Origin: Tillus elongatus
Taxonomy: Eukaryota; Arthropoda; Insecta; Coleoptera; Cleridae
Reading direction: 5' to 3'
Length of the DNA stretch: 64,000 nucleotides
Assembly: GCA_964006375.1 (NCBI GenBank)
Contig: OZ023264.1
Coordinates: 178,257,131-178,321,130, forward strand
The notes beneath the pieces are model-generated. The model made no database searches. It had not been told where the DNA came from and worked only from the letters and a program-made list of their open reading frames with translations. Below, piece after piece: positions 29,036 through 42,811 of this stretch (positions are counted from its first letter, which is position 1; each line of letters opens with the position of its first letter). Position numbers and translations under genes: made by a program.

Positions 29036-31069
29036 AAGAAAAGCTTTAGTGAACGAGAACCGTGGTATGTGTGATTGACCTCAGGTGGATATAGATCTGC
29101 TCAATGGTGAGGTCACAATTGCCTATAACACCCTACCCTAAAGTAGCTATCTATCAGATTATCAAATTTATTAAGATTAGCAGCACTTTTTAGGGGGCTG
29201 ACAGATGTGGATATAGTTTGATACTCACGTTCTCTTCCTTTGCTTGCTTCGCACTGCCCAGAGTCCTAGATTTGTGGGCTCTCCAGACTAGTGCTAGGTT
29301 ACATAGAAATTTAGATATCTAGAGAATAGTTAGTAAGAAATAATTGTTTGCGCTGATGCCAAAAGGAAGGAGAAGTTATGGAGGAATTTCTCTTCAATTA
29401 AACAGATATTTTAATATAACAAAATATATAAATTTATTCATATAAATTAAATTTTGAATAGCAAACAAAATGAAATAAAAATGGTTGGTGAGTCTCAGAT
29501 AAACATTAATTGCACACAAATAACAATAAGATAAACAGCAAGAATTTCAAGAGCAAGAAATTATTAATTTACATACATGTGTCAACATAATAAGATAAAG
29601 ATAGTTGCATATTACAAAAATGTTATTGTTGGTTACTTAGGGTATTGCTCAAAATAAACACAAATGATTAGGTAAATTATTTGACGTTTGTCAATCAAAT
29701 GCTAGGTTTCTAGTGAATTACTGGCCAGTTCTTGAGTGGGGCTCCAAAGAAAGAAAATCTATTAGTATTTCCTACGTGAAATTTATATATTAATTATGAA
29801 AGCTAAGAGATATTAAAGAGAATATATATATTAGATATTTTACAGACAAAATTTATGCATTTGAATTAACAAAAAAAGAAATTGACAAAATCTTTGAGAT
29901 TAAACAGGAAATATATAGTTGTGCTGACAGCACCTCTCTGACGTAGTGTTTAAGCTCAAATTTGATTACGTGATTTTGAAAGTTCAGGTTATTAAAACTT
30001 CAGATGTCAGATTTCGGCATGATAATTCTGCTGATTCAGAGAAAATATTTGTTCAGACTCACCAACCTTCCGGTACTAAGTTACCTGATGGCCCTGTGAA
30101 GGTGCTTTCCAGGTGGAATCAATTATGAGTGCCTGACATAGATTCCACGCTCCAACAAGAGCGAAAAAACTGGGGGAAACGACTGGGACTTCCCATCAGA
30201 GATTATTGGGCCGGTCGGTGTTACTGCTCCAATATTACATGACCATTTGACACCCATGTCGATGTTCCGACTTAAGTAAAATTCACTACCAATTGACTTA
30301 AGGTATAAGGTACGATAATAACCAGGAATTATTTCTGACCACGACAAGAAATCAACAATTCGAAACAAGGAACCACAACTTAACTCCCGTTTTTAGGCTG
30401 AATACTATGTTTACTTAAACTCGAAAATCGTTTAAGTTACTTTAAATAATCACTGACAATATCATTAGGTAGTACAGAAAGAACATTACTACCCCGTTTT
30501 AAGATAATTCAATAGCCACCGAAGCTGACGGTGTTCACTCTAATAAGGCTCAGCAGATACTCTCCTTCCAATGTATCGGGTTTGGCAACTGTTTTCTCCC
30601 TGCACGCAAAAGTTTCTACTCTGACTGTTACTGGCTGTGCTCGAGCTCTTTCTAACCTCCATTCTTCGAATGAGATAAAACGAGACCTACAATCGGTGGC
30701 TTTGCCGGGAATTCTCTGCCACGCTTCCAAACATCTTTCTTGGGTGACGTCACCGGAAAATTACAGATAAACAATATTTTGTTCTCGAATATTCCTAACG
30801 TATGTTTTAAATGCTTATTTCATTCCTGGAAATATTTGTTCAGTAATTATGCGAGGTAGTTCCGTGGCAAACATATAATGAATTTTAACGTACAAATTGG
30901 AAATGCAGTGAGGTGTTCAGGGTAGTTGAACATTGGCGACTTTTCATAAAATAATTTTTGAAATCGAAACATTGATTGCCTTACAGATATTGGATTGTAG
31001 GCTATTAATCAAGTCTCTTACGGGTTTATCCTGAATAATTAATGCATTAATGAAATGTAATCCTTACAA
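29036..31069. other. Non-coding region
   Basis: Several short frames (60-81 codons at 29.9-30.8 kb) overlap on both strands without recognisable domains. No repeat or RNA identified. A degraded retroelement cannot be excluded. Confidence 0.4.
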
Positions 31070-31172
31070 CTGATCCGATTTTCTTGGCTAACGAACCTAT
31101 CCAAGCCACTTACAAAAGGAAGGTACGTATCCAGTTTAATTAAAATCGGTGAATTTTTTTTTGAGTTATCGA

Positions 31173-31255
<83 letters not shown>

Positions 31256-31445
31256 AAACACAGATCTCCCCATTAGTGAATTTTTCGTTTTACGCAACGT
31301 TTCTGCACGTTATTTCACTCTACTCACCTGCACCAATCTAAAAGCAACTCACTTCCTGAACTTTTGCAATTTAATGGTTATCACATATTAGCGAATTTTC
31401 ATTAAGGAAATTTGGGTCCCTAGAACCCAAAACCAAGGTCTGTTA
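31070..31445 (+). repeat. LFR-family repeat with (TA)n core
   Basis: Landmarks: ttggctaacgaacctatcca, caagccacttacaaaaggaa, gagttatcgata, TA tract, agatctccccattagtgaat, then gggtccctagaaccc. Confidence 0.8.
31175..31253. repeat. (TA)n microsatellite
   Basis: About 39 TA units in the LFR repeat. Confidence 0.97.
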
Positions 31446-31464
31446 AAATTTTTATATGTTATAA

Positions 31465-31975
31465 ACCTATGTTGTGAATTTTAAGTAATTTGGTACACAA
31501 CACAATTTTTTTTGCAAATTAAAAATAAAATCCCAAAGACATGCGTTGAAACGACTTAGTGGTTAAAGTCTAATGCCTGACAGACAGAGTAGTTAACTGC
31601 CACGCGTGGATTGATTCATACAAGTATAAACGCTACATCAACTCTAACTAAACTAAATATATATCAGGCATAAAACATAATACCCGAACCAACAATCGTG
31701 AAAACTCTGCCGCAATTATGCAAAGTGACAGACGACATTAAATTTAAAAATTGCCAAGTAATTGTTATTTAACTGGGGGCTTCAATCAATTATTAACAGA
31801 CACTATATTTGTAGCTTTATGAACGGCCTTAAATGTAGTTTTAGCGCAGTATATATAAACTATTGTGTCGTAAGATATACCTACTAGAAATGTAAACAAA
31901 ATCAAGCCAAGTCTCTATAAAAAATGATTCTAAAATAATTTCTTGTATCTTAAAACTTAAACATAAAACTTCATC
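31465..31975 (-). repeat. Dispersed repeat, inverted copy of 4.43-4.97 kb
   Basis: Same family as 4430-4965 in opposite orientation. Carries about 90 bp of extra AT-rich sequence near 31840-31900. Confidence 0.75.
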
Positions 31976-33546
31976 TAAGAACGAAACAGTCGTGGGATGT
32001 GTTTAAATGGTAATTTTACTAATTCTGTAATTAATTACGTATACTTTGAATATAATATCCCAGACAGAAAGCCGATCTTAGGTATCACGCAAATAAAACG
32101 TTAGTTGAAGTATACTCAGATAGCGCCGGGGACATCCCCGTTGCCTCCTAAGCAGAAGGTTACAGAGTCGAATTCAGCTTGATGGATGTATGTTTTATAT
32201 GTGTTATTTTGACATTTGGAGAAACAATAGTGCACAGATTTCATACGTTTTGAACAAGATCTTATTTTGATATTGAAAAAACCGATTTTATTAGGCTGAT
32301 TAAAACGAAATCATACTAGCGACTGATAAAGAAAAATAACTGCTACGTTTATAATTTGGCAGATACTTTACTTTTCTAAATATTAATTAAGTTCTGGAAA
32401 TTTTTTGTATAAGTCTAATGAAATTTGTAATACATGTTTCTTTTGAAGAGACTTACACTATCTATAGATGTAGCAAAATTTAGTTCTTGAGCTTCGTAGA
32501 AAATTGATAATTATTATTTCTAGTGTTGACATATATTTCTTAGATAACTTCCTTTTCTATTTAAATTTCTAGTTAATATATGGTTCTATTTATTTTCCTG
32601 CTCGTTACACTACCCTATCCATATTCGCTTAATTCATTTTTATCACCTTATTTTGTTTCATTTCACTCTCAATACATATTTTTCTAGCAACTATTGTGCA
32701 CATTATTATCTATTCATCTTCATTTTTTTTAACTTTCCCGCAATGGGTTTAACTATATACTGGTTAGATTCTCCATCAATAAATACTTTTCTTATTATTC
32801 GCTCCCATGTACAATTAACTTTTTTATACATTTTTCGATTTAGAAGTTAATTGCTTCCATTACTTTGCTTTCTTCCACACTAAATGTTCAATAACTTTTA
32901 AAACTTCAATAAACGGCCTTCGTATCCTTTCACGTTATGTTACGTTATGCTTTCTCTGTCTGTCGGCAGCTCTGCTCCTTGATCTCACCCCTCTGTTGCT
33001 TCCAGCCTTCTTATAATTTCATACGCTTGTTTTCCTAGTCTTTTGAAATGTCTTGGGTTTAAATTTGTCCCCGCTACTTCGTTGGTTTCCGATTTTGGCG
33101 TAAGATCCTTCCCCACGCTTGGCTGATTAATAATCTTAGCTCAATTTTTTTCTCAAAGTGAGTCAGAACGCAAGATTTTTTTGATAATAGAGAGGTGTCG
33201 ATGGTAACACTTTCAAAATAATTCTGCAATATGCGCGTACTAGGACCTCTAAAATCGATCTTCAAGGTCTGTGTAAGTTTAAAGTATTAATTTTACTAAT
33301 ATGCCGTATAATAATAGTGTCCAAATCTTATGAAAATTTGCTACTATCACGCACTTGCTTCGTCTCGAATTTTTTTTCCTTGCTGCTTTAGTAATATAGA
33401 AAAATGTTTCCACTATCAGTGTTCACCACAGGTGCTAATCTTCACCTAGTTGAAATGTCAAATTTATATATGATGTCACGAAATGTCGCAGCAACCTTAT
33501 AGAAAATGCTTACGAACATTAATTTATCTAATCTCCTAATTTTAGG
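31976..33546. other. Non-coding region
   Basis: A small LFR fragment lies at about 33175-33260 (gatagagaggtgtcgatggt, gaccttgaagatc side). Otherwise no gene or repeat recognised. Confidence 0.4.
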
Positions 33547-33900
33547 AACCTCGGTGGTTCAAGGGTAAGAACGTGTGCTTCTGAACAGAAGGGTACTGGG
33601 TTCGATACTAGGGTACTCCTTTCACTTTTTCATTACAAACTATAACATTAACATCAACCGAGGTTTTGGCATTGTATTTGAGCAAGTTGAAGGTCTGCAC
33701 GTTCAGCCCTTCGGAGGGGGCGTAAAGCCGTCGGTCTCGTGTCTCTGTGATGTTGGGCACGTTAAATATCCCTACCCTCCGTACATAAAGGCAGGGGTTT
33801 GGCAAAATTTCTAGGATAGTGAGGTGAAACTGCTCCCTGGCGTCGGTGATTGGCCATAGTCGCGGAAATAGGCCGACGTTAAAGAAAAAACACACACACA
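33547..33900 (+). repeat. tRNA-derived SINE, copy 1
   Basis: The 5' tRNA-like head has box A-like tggttcaagggtaagaac and box B-like gggttcgatac. It is followed by a body shared with 55305-55645 (gaggttttggcattgtattt, gatgttgggcacgttaaa, gaaataggccgacgttaaa). The tail is (CA)n after an A-rich stretch. Copy 1 has a damaged box B compared with copy 2. Confidence 0.9.
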
Positions 33901-34429
33901 CAATCTCCTAATTTTGTATTAGAATCTAACAACCTAACCTTAATAAGTTATTTTGTCTACAGATTTCACGATACAGTCTTGTCTGTTTTGTAATAAAAAG
34001 TCTATTGAAAATTAAATTATAACCAAGATATATATCTTGTGTTAGAAATGCGGAACAGGGGAGCATTTATTTATTAACATCAAAATCCGTTTTCAACAGA
34101 AGTCAGAAGTGACGTATGTTAAATTTAGGTGTACCAACTTCTATTGATTTTAGATTACATTGTTTGTGTTGCTTTGTTTCGGAGAACTGTGCCGTAAAGA
34201 GGCTGCGAAGTAGAAAATAAAAACTTTTATACGTAATTGAAAGAGGCCTTCTGAGGCCTGGAATATTCTCCTTCAGATTCATTCTGGTAAAAAGCTTAAA
34301 GTTTATTATAAGGTTTCGGTTATTTTGAGACCATCTGCAGCTGGCATGTAAAAATATAAAAACAAACCCATCTCAGAGCCGTAGCAGACATCAGATATCA
34401 AATTATATTTATATAAAAAAAGGGTTATA
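33901..34429. other. Non-coding spacer
   Basis: Nothing recognised. Confidence 0.5.
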
Positions 34430-35990
34430 CAGGGTGATTCATAAGTGGTGACCAAAAATGAAACCCCATGTTCTTTGAACAATTTTAGAGAGGGTATGTC
34501 CTATAAAAAATTTTCATATAATACTTCATCAAAAAGATACAGGGTGTTGAAGTTGAATTTCAAAAAATAAAATTTCCCAATTTTTTAAAAAGTAGCACAT
34601 ATATTTTGCTGAAACTTCGCATGTGTAGACTGCTATGGAAGGTGCGTATTCTACCATAACAATTGAATCGGCTAATCCAGCAGTGGCGCGCGTACCCACA
34701 TGTCATTGGTTTTCCCTCAAGAAAAAAACGGGTAAGCCAATGATATTTTTTTATATTTTTAATTTCTTCAATCTGACTTTCATTCGTGAACAAAATGACT
34801 CTCTTGATAATTTTCTGTACGACGCCTATTTTACGAGTAAGCAATAAATCAGGTAAGTGTTTTAGAGCACAGTTCATGATTTTTAACCAGTCGTTGTTTG
34901 GTAGAAAATCGCAATGATACACTTTTATCAGGCTTATAGTAATTTATGTATTACAATAGATGTTTAAAAATGCCTCCATTGGCCTGAATACACGCACGAC
35001 ATCTTTTTAATATGGAAAATTTAATGTCTTGAGGATTCATTGTTGCTTGAATATGACGAAAAGCATTATTTGTTAGTTGTTGTAGATGCTTTGGTGTATT
35101 TATTTGTTCACTGTAGACCAGTCACTTAAAATCACCCCAAAGATAGAAGTCAAGTGGGTTTAAGTCCGGTGATTTTGCAGGCCAATGTATTGGTCCAGTT
35201 CTGCCAATCCATCTTTCATTATAATGTTCATGTAGCCATGTAACAACGTTTCTACTATGATACGCTGGTGCACCGTCATCTTGTTGCTAGTGGAATGTCA
35301 TCTAGAATGTTTTCTACACGGTTTTCTAGGAGCGCTAAGTACGAAGATCCATTTAAACGTTGTGGCACGACTTACATGAAAAGTGAGCCGTTAAAAATAC
35401 CACACCATAAATTAATGGAAGATCTATGTTGAAAGGTGCGAGTCCTTGTTGCATGTGAGAATTATAAATACCATTTCTTGTAAATGTTGATTCGTCAGAC
35501 CAGAAGATTAGATTAGGGAATAAGATATTTTGATTGTTCATTTCCAACATCCATTCACAAAAGACTCGTCGATGCACATTATCTCCAGGTAGAAGGCAAT
35601 GAACATTCTGTCGATGATATGGATGTAAGGCTTCTCGATGTAAAGTTCTTCAAACAAAGCTTTGAGAATATTGTAACTGGGTGGCAATCCTCCGAGTACT
35701 TGTAGAAGGTTGATCCATCACTGCATCCACCACTCTCTCTTCGTCTTCAAGTTGATGTTGTCTTCTACCATTAGCTCTAGCGTCAGGACGTTGTCCAATA
35801 GCGCACTGCCGAAGTCTTGAAAACGATCGAGAAAAAAACCTCGGTGTAGGTTGACGGCGAGTGGGAAACCTACGTTGATATTCCCGACAAGCAGCTAGAG
35901 CATTTCCATCAGCATATCCGTAGATAAAAATTATATCTGCATACTCTTCTGAGGTGTACTCCATTATAAGAAGTAAAAGAGTTGAAAATT
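34430..35990 (-). mobile_element. DD41D mariner-like element 4 (5'-truncated on its coding strand)
   Basis: The left end CAGGGTGATTCATAAGTGG follows TA (34428-34429). No matching right end is found, so the terminal repeat beyond the transposase start is lost; the boundary near 35990 is approximate. It is a different subfamily from the copies at 6.5, 45 and 62 kb. Confidence 0.82.
35000..35964 (-). pseudogene. Tc1/mariner-type transposase, frameshifted
   Basis: The N-terminal piece (35964-35650) begins MEYTSEEYADIIFIYGYADG with an RRFPTRR segment, typical of an insect transposase group. The second piece (35577-35353) carries LIFWSDESTF with the first catalytic Asp. A third, in another frame near 35290-35120, has QQDDGAPA and SPDLNPLDFYLWG, again giving 41 residues between the last two Asp. 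Frame changes between pieces make it inactive. Confidence 0.82.
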
Positions 35991-38336
35991 TTGCAATTTT
36001 ATAAAGTTTACCACTTACACCTATTCAAAATAATAACTTATTAACCTAAACGTCACGCCCCCTCACGCAAAAACACCACGGGTTCTCCTTCCCCTTGTGC
36101 ATGCATACGCAACTACCTGCAAAGCATAAAGCACAAGAAAAATTTCTTCTGAGCAACCCCCAAGAAAGTTACTGGACCTGGGCGAATATGGATGCTGTGC
36201 GGGGTAGACAGGGTTTAAAGGAAGTATTGCTGCAAAATGTGAAAAACGCATATTTTCAAAGTCCGGCTAAATATATTTTAGCATTCATTCCGCTCATATT
36301 TCCTTCCCACCCAGCTCCCCTATTCATTCTTGGCCCCATAACTTTTATTAGGGGTTGTTTGCAACAAATTTGTCTTGTCGATTGTGCATCCAAGGATGGT
36401 TCTAAGCATGTTTCTGAAACAAAAATTAAATTCTAAAAACCCCCATGTAGTAAACTGTAAATTTATCGAAATTACATCCCACCACGTCGGCTATAATGCC
36501 TTTTTTAGATAATATCGAATACAGTACTAAAGTAAATAAATTCACTTGCTGTTGCACTTCTTTTTGTATGTTTATGTCACATATATAAGCACAAGATAAG
36601 TAAGTATAATAAAGGGTGGCCCCTAATTAACATCAAGGCTACACAACCTTAAAAGTAGAGAAGACATTTAGGTCGTGTGTTAAGAGCCATAAGTTTGATT
36701 AAAAATCACTTTTAACTGTATGCACAGAAAAATTAGTAAAACACATTTATAAAATCTAATAAAAAACAACAGTTTTACGATGTTATTTTGGGTAAACCAA
36801 TAGGTATACGTTTTAAGGCGATTTCGCAATTCGCGAGTGTATGAACCTCGCTTTTATCCAATACTACACTGTACTACCAGGTCTTGATACTTGCAAAAAA
36901 CATTGATGCTCGTGGTACTAAATTTAGCACACCGAACCAAACAAATATTGTCTTTCGCACAGAGACAACTATAAAAAGTCTCACCGTCGATACCTCTCTA
37001 TTAGTGACTTTTCTTAATGAAAATTCACTAAAATGCCGACACTCTTGCTATTACTAGATAATGCATTAGCTATTTCCCCCGGTTATACAATAATAATGGT
37101 GTCTAGAGGGTCCTGTCGTGGCTCAATTAAGAAACATTAAAAACCACGTGTTAACACTGCTCTAAGAATATGATTTAGTGATATACAGATTTTCTATTTT
37201 ACGGAAAATTGTATTGTTTTAAGTCATTACCTCACAATTTTCATTTATAACCAACGTCCAATATTTGTTTTTCATATTTATATCCATGTTTTAAATATGT
37301 TAGGTTAATTAAAAGTCAGTTGTAAAATATCATACGTTGTACACGTCTCCATCTATAATATGTTGTGTTAACTAGAGCAGTCGTGACAACATACTACCTG
37401 GTGCCGCACCGAGATGGCGTCGCTGTCGTAAACCTCTCAATGTTCTACATGCGGACATGTTCCAATAATGTAACTTCCATTGTTTTCTATCTACGATTTA
37501 TTTAAATAGCATAGCAGTACAGGTAACGTCATCTGTCTTTGTCTAACATTTTAGATATTGCATTACTGAAGTGATGTCGAGGATTATTTTAATATTAATT
37601 TAGAACAACTTTATTTTTCTTTGATCAAAAGACTTTAAAATTGTTACACAGCCACGTCTGTCTATGTTCTTTTAAGCTGTATATTTTCATTTCAATCACT
37701 TAAACAATTTAACAATTTGAGAGATATTGCGTATAAAAAAGTTTTTAAATTTTTTGTATAATTTTCTTAATGAAAATTCACTAAAAATTCTGAACGCAGC
37801 AACTGCATTATACTAGTGAATTTTTGTAAGAATCGTAAGGTATATTATTAAAACTAACTCTTTAAATTTAAGTGGAACTTGGAGATCTGTTTTAGAGGTC
37901 CCAGTTAGCGATTAGTTGAAGAAATTCCTGTTTTCTATAATTAGATTAATTTTGTATAGTAATTGTGACGAGGTCTTGGCTTGCATACCGTTTTTAGGTG
38001 ACACGGATTGACGGTTACTATCTGATGATCTCGGGCGCCAGATATTAAAGGGTTTACTCCCTGTTGAGAATGTCCGCGACCTCTTCACTTAACTTTGACC
38101 GAGATAACGATCAAAGTACCTGGGTAACTCTGTGGAGAAGGGTTCGGGCACCTTTAGGTAATACAGGCTAAATTTACTGACCCCTAAGTGAGCGGTCTTT
38201 AATCGCTGACTCGGCGTGATCCGACCACTTCTATTTTAACAAAAGGTATAGCAGATTTTGTATGTTAAGAAGTTAGATAAGAATTAATCAAGGTCTTTAA
38301 TTTACACAACCCTATATTTCATATTTGAAACCATTT

Positions 38337-38339
<3 letters not shown>
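35991..38339. other. Mostly non-coding, with small repeat fragments
   Basis: 36060-36300 contains words shared with the 59-60 kb array (agaaaaatttcttctgagca, cccccaagaaagttactgga). 36975-37035 and 37740-37830 are LFR-type hairpin fragments (attcactaaaa). No gene recognised. Confidence 0.4.

Positions 38340-38422
<83 letters not shown>
38340..38422. repeat. (TA)n microsatellite
   Basis: About 41 TA units. Confidence 0.97.
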
Positions 38423-38427
<5 letters not shown>

Positions 38428-38683
38428 CAATATTTACAAAATATGTACAAATAAAATATGCGGGTACTAACATCAATCGAAACGTGGCCCTCGCTAAAGC
38501 GGTAAAGATTAGTGCGTGACGAAGCGTACGGATTCGGTCAGGTGTATATGACACGAGCGGTATTTCACTCAAGCGAGTATACGGCAGGCAGGCAGCACAC
38601 CGCGATACTAGCTATAACTTCTCCGTCGAAGCAGGGGACAAAAAGGTGCAGACTGGAGTGACGGGATGACAGTTCCCGGAGGC

Positions 38684-38975
38684 CTATGCAGACTGTGAAT
38701 CCTCAGCATCTCCGCTAAGGCCAAACCGGGACGAAAACATCTTGATTACTTTAGCGAGCTGTGAATCCTCAGCGTCCTCACTAAAACAAGAGCTTATACT
38801 GTATGGGGCAAAAATCCGGGAGCCCGATGAAGGGTACAGGGCCAATTGGGAAGGACGTCTTACTTGGAGTAACCTAGATAGGCTGTGAATCCTCAGCGTC
38901 CCTATCGGGATCAATCCAAGATGAATGAATCTCGATTATTTAAGTGAGTTGTTAATCCTCAGCATCCCAAAAAAA
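38684..38975. repeat. Spaced GC-rich repeat (ctgtgaatcctcagcgtc)
   Basis: The 18-bp word recurs at about 38693, 38759, 38883 and (degenerate) 38948, each followed by a short variable segment. The local G+C is well above background. The minus-strand frame repeating GDAEDSQ is a by-product of this repeat. Confidence 0.7.
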
Positions 38976-39789
38976 AAAAATAATGCAAGACAATCTAACA
39001 TACGGGAATCGTTTAGGAAGGACCGAAATACTTCGCTTTCGTAGATTTGGGCTGAAAGGAGTGATAATTTAAAAATATGAAAATTTACTACAAAATATGG
39101 ATTAATTAAAACGGACAATTTCCCACCTATAACAATATTTGCGGATACGGAAATCTGTCGGAACAGGTGCGGTCGGACGGCAAACTTAAGCGAACTTGGT
39201 GCGGACCGGTGGCCACTCACTATGCTCGGCTTATTAGCTGAATTACCAATACTGCATCTGTCCCGTGTTGCTTCTTCTTTTATATGAATTTCACAGCCGG
39301 CCAAAAACTCCGCGATGCTTGGAATTTAATCAGCTTATCACAACCAGATAAGATAATAAGTATGAAATAACTGTTGAATTAAATATAAATCGCCTTAAAA
39401 TATTTCATGGTGAAAAATATTTTAGCAAATATTTATATAGTTTGTATTTAATTATTTTCGTATTTAATTACTTACTTCGTAGTTATGCATTTTGTACCAC
39501 AGACCGATAGAAAATATTACTTTATCACATAATTAAAGAGCGCAATCACATACACATGTATATGAAAGATTGTATTTGTATTACAAGGTTTTGCTTTTAC
39601 GCTAATAATTGAATATTTGCACAAGATACCAATTCTGTGTACAATAGAGAAATCTTAATATTAGATAATCATAATTATATTAATTTAATAATCTAATCTA
39701 AAATATTACACTCGAACTAAAATAAGCTTTGGAGTGGTAACAATTATGTCATTATATTACATGCAATGTTAAGTTAGTAGTGCCAAAAC
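38976..39789. other. Non-coding spacer
   Basis: The 122-codon minus-strand frame (38936-39304) has no recognisable domain. The rest is AT-rich. Confidence 0.4.
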
Positions 39790-40963
39790 AATAGAAAAAA
39801 GTTCGGGACGCAGCAAGTGCGTTATGGAAGTGAATTTTCATTAAAAAAATTTAATTACAAATATATAGCTCTAATGCGAGCAGGCATCAATTTGGTTACC
39901 GGTATAGCCTATATAGTAGGAACAATGTACCATATTTTATCAAAATAATTATTTGAAAATGTACAAAAATTTTCGGAAAATAAACTTTAAATGTTTCTGA
40001 GAAAACTGGTCTCCTAGCCAATGAACCTTAGGTTAATAGCAAATTGAGTTATTGAAATTTGAAACATTTAATGAAAATTCGCAACCAAAACGCCCTTGCT
40101 GCGTTCATACAAAAATTTTCCAAAAATACAGTTAAATGTTGGTTTCCTAACCAACAAAACTTACGTTAATAGCAAATGAGTTATTGAAATTTGGAGGATT
40201 TAATGAAAATTTGCTACCAAAACGCACTTACTGCGTCCAGATTTTTTCTTACAAACATGCATCATATTTCGATAAAAAATGCTAAAATGCAGTAACGAAT
40301 TTGTTCTGCGAAAATTAGCTAAAAATTATAGACCGGTAAACCATAAAGTTCACTAAACCTACAGCGAAAGCATCAACTTAACTAAACCGACAGCCAAAGC
40401 ATCAGAGAAAGGGCCTATTTGAAATGCATTTTCTGTAAATATTTTAGTAAAATGAAGGGCAATGACGGTTGAATCTGAAACTTAAGGGTTCGCAGAACAC
40501 TCTTCTTGCAACATTTTCTTTTCACAATCCGTATTTGTTTCACATTCTTTGCCTAAACATTGGCAATTTTGACATTTCAAATTGTGAGTTTGACGTTTTG
40601 AGGAAAAGTCCAAACTTTGTTTCTTTAGCTACCCACAACTTTTTGCCCTTAAACTTAGAGACCTAAATTTTGGTACATGGTTCACTCTTTATAACACAAA
40701 TACGCGTACCAAATTTGGTTGCCCTCACTTTGTCATTTCCGGAGATATAATTTTTTTTAGAATAAAACACAACATTTTCCGCGAAAACCTGGTCCGATTT
40801 TCCCTGGCCAACGAACTTATCCAAGCCACTTGCAAAAGGAAGATACTCTGTGTGTGTGTTGCATCCTGGGATGGTTTTGAATATTTAATTCATCAACCAC
40901 AGACTTTTATCCTAAAATTTCGTTTCGAATCATAACCACACCCAGCGCGGCAAAAGAAAGGTA

Positions 40964-41038
<75 letters not shown>

Positions 41039-41905
41039 CACGGATCTCCCAATTAGTGAGTTTTTTAAAGAAAATTCACTAAAAAAGAAAACTTGAATCA
41101 CCAACGACTTATGGGCCAGCCTGTAATAATTGTATAAATATTTTTTAAGATGTAGCTCAAGACACCCCATAATTAATGTATACAATTTTTTTCGTATCGT
41201 GCATAATAACGGATATATTGAACTTTAAAGATTTTTTACGAAAATTCGACAAAAATCATATACCTTTAACCGCTAAACTCTATAGCTAAGGCTCCTGCCA
41301 AATCATCAGAAAAAGGGTCTATTTAAAATGAATTTTCTGGGAATATTTTAGTAAAATGAAGGACAATGACGATTGAAACTAAAACTTCAGGCTTTGTAAA
41401 ACATTCTTTTTGAGACATTTTCCTTCCATAGCTCATATTAGTTTCAGGTTCATTGCCTAAATATTACCAATTTTGACGTTTAAAATCGCGACTTTGACGT
41501 TTTGAGGAAAACCCAAATTTATTTTTCTTTAAATGCCTGTAACTTTTGTGTCCTTTAACCCACAGAGCTCAATTTTGGTGGGTAACTTACCTATGATGAT
41601 GAAGTTTGGTTGCCCTTACTTTGTTAATTACGGAGATATAAATTTTTTTCGATTTTTTTCGAAAGAAAACACAAAATTTTCCGGGAAAACTTCGGCGGAT
41701 TTTTCTGGCTAACGAACTTATCCAAGCCACTTGCGAAAGGAAGGTACTCACCAAGTTTTATCAAAATCTGTCCATTATTATTTATATAAAGTTAGAAACC
41801 GACCTTAGATTTGGGTTCCAGGGGTCCTAAATAGCGCTCATTTGAAGAAATTTTTTCAAAATTCAAAAGTCGGGATCTCCTCATTGGTGAAATTGTTTTT
41901 AAGAA
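39790..41905. repeat. Two or more LFR-family copies with (TA)n core
   Basis: Start word gggacgcagcaagtgcgtt at 39806, and repeated paragraphs (ggtctccta/gccaatgaacctta at about 40010 and 40145). The block agcatcagagaaagggtcta occurs at about 40400 and, in variant form, 41300. The ending is gcgctcatttgaagaaattt near 41840. Partial internal duplication indicates nested or tandem copies. Confidence 0.8.
40967..41037. repeat. (TA)n microsatellite
   Basis: About 35 TA units within the LFR block. Confidence 0.97.
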
Positions 41906-42276
41906 AATTCACTAAAAAGGGTCGTCATTTAAACGCATGCAATACAACAAAAGTCTTATATTGTCTGTTTCAGAGGAAAATTAAGCTAAACCTGAGTGTG
42001 GCCGCTGTGAAGCGAATTGAGTAAAGTTTGTTGAATAAACAGTGTTATCCCTGCGCTGCCACCATTTGTCGCGCTAATAAAAATACTCCCTCTGTTCATA
42101 CAGACAAGTTTTTTTAACTAAAATGTTTGTCGAATAGCACATATACGAGTTTGTTTTCAGTTAGAGTTATATCTCTAATCGATATACTGATCAAAATAAA
42201 ACTAGTTTGTTCCATCTAGAAGTCGGACTCAAAATCTTTTACTCTGTAGGGTCCTTAGCAATATAAGAACATACAA
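41906..42276. other. Non-coding spacer
   Basis: Nothing recognised. Confidence 0.5.
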
Positions 42277-42321
42277 TAAGTACACTTGGAGAACACAAAT
42301 CACCACAACACATTTTAAAAG

Positions 42322-42366
42322 ACCTGACGATCGTTTCACTAACCAAGTTAGCGTCATCAGAGGATG
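42322..42366 (-). ncRNA. Hammerhead ribozyme-like motif (left pLTR)
   Basis: Minus strand, in order: CCT (stem I), CTGATGA core, one extra C, 6-bp stem II (GCTAAC/GTTAGT, one G-T) with TTG loop, GAAA, 3-bp stem III (ACG/CGT) with AT loop, cleavage triplet GTC, then AGG closing stem I. All catalytic-core positions of a type I hammerhead are present except for the extra C. Hammerheads are known in Penelope-like pLTRs. Activity is untested. Confidence 0.65.
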
Positions 42367-42644
42367 AAAACTTTCAACTACTTTAAAAACTAACATCACC
42401 TTATATACCAGATCTTAGGTAAAGATACCGAACTGAGATGGGAATCCAGTCGCGGGCAAATTCCACAGTGTATTGTATTTTTCTCGCCAGACGAGGTCTT
42501 TGCACTGTCCCTACTAACCTATCTAAAACGTGTCCATCACTAAATTTTGGGAAGGTTCAACGACAACTAAACTAACATAGTTTCCTTTAGCGGAAATATC
42601 TGTATTCGTATGTTATTTTTAGGACGTGTTGAAACTTGGGAATT

Positions 42645-42727
42645 TTATTTAACAAAGCAATCGATCAGGTGACTCGTAATCGGCGGTGGTGAAACGTTCA
42701 TACATTTTTTGTTGTAACTATATTTCG

Positions 42728-42811
<84 letters not shown>

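Noticed and set aside
28772..31069. Host gene to the right of the element (frames at 29.9-30.8 kb)
   Set aside because: Short overlapping frames on both strands, no domains, no splice pattern.
37980..39340. Possible LTR retrotransposon: a TGGCGCCCGAGATC word on the minus strand near 38040 resembles a primer-binding site
   Set aside because: No matching second LTR, no gag/pol frame and no polypurine tract found; a 10-14 base word is not enough.
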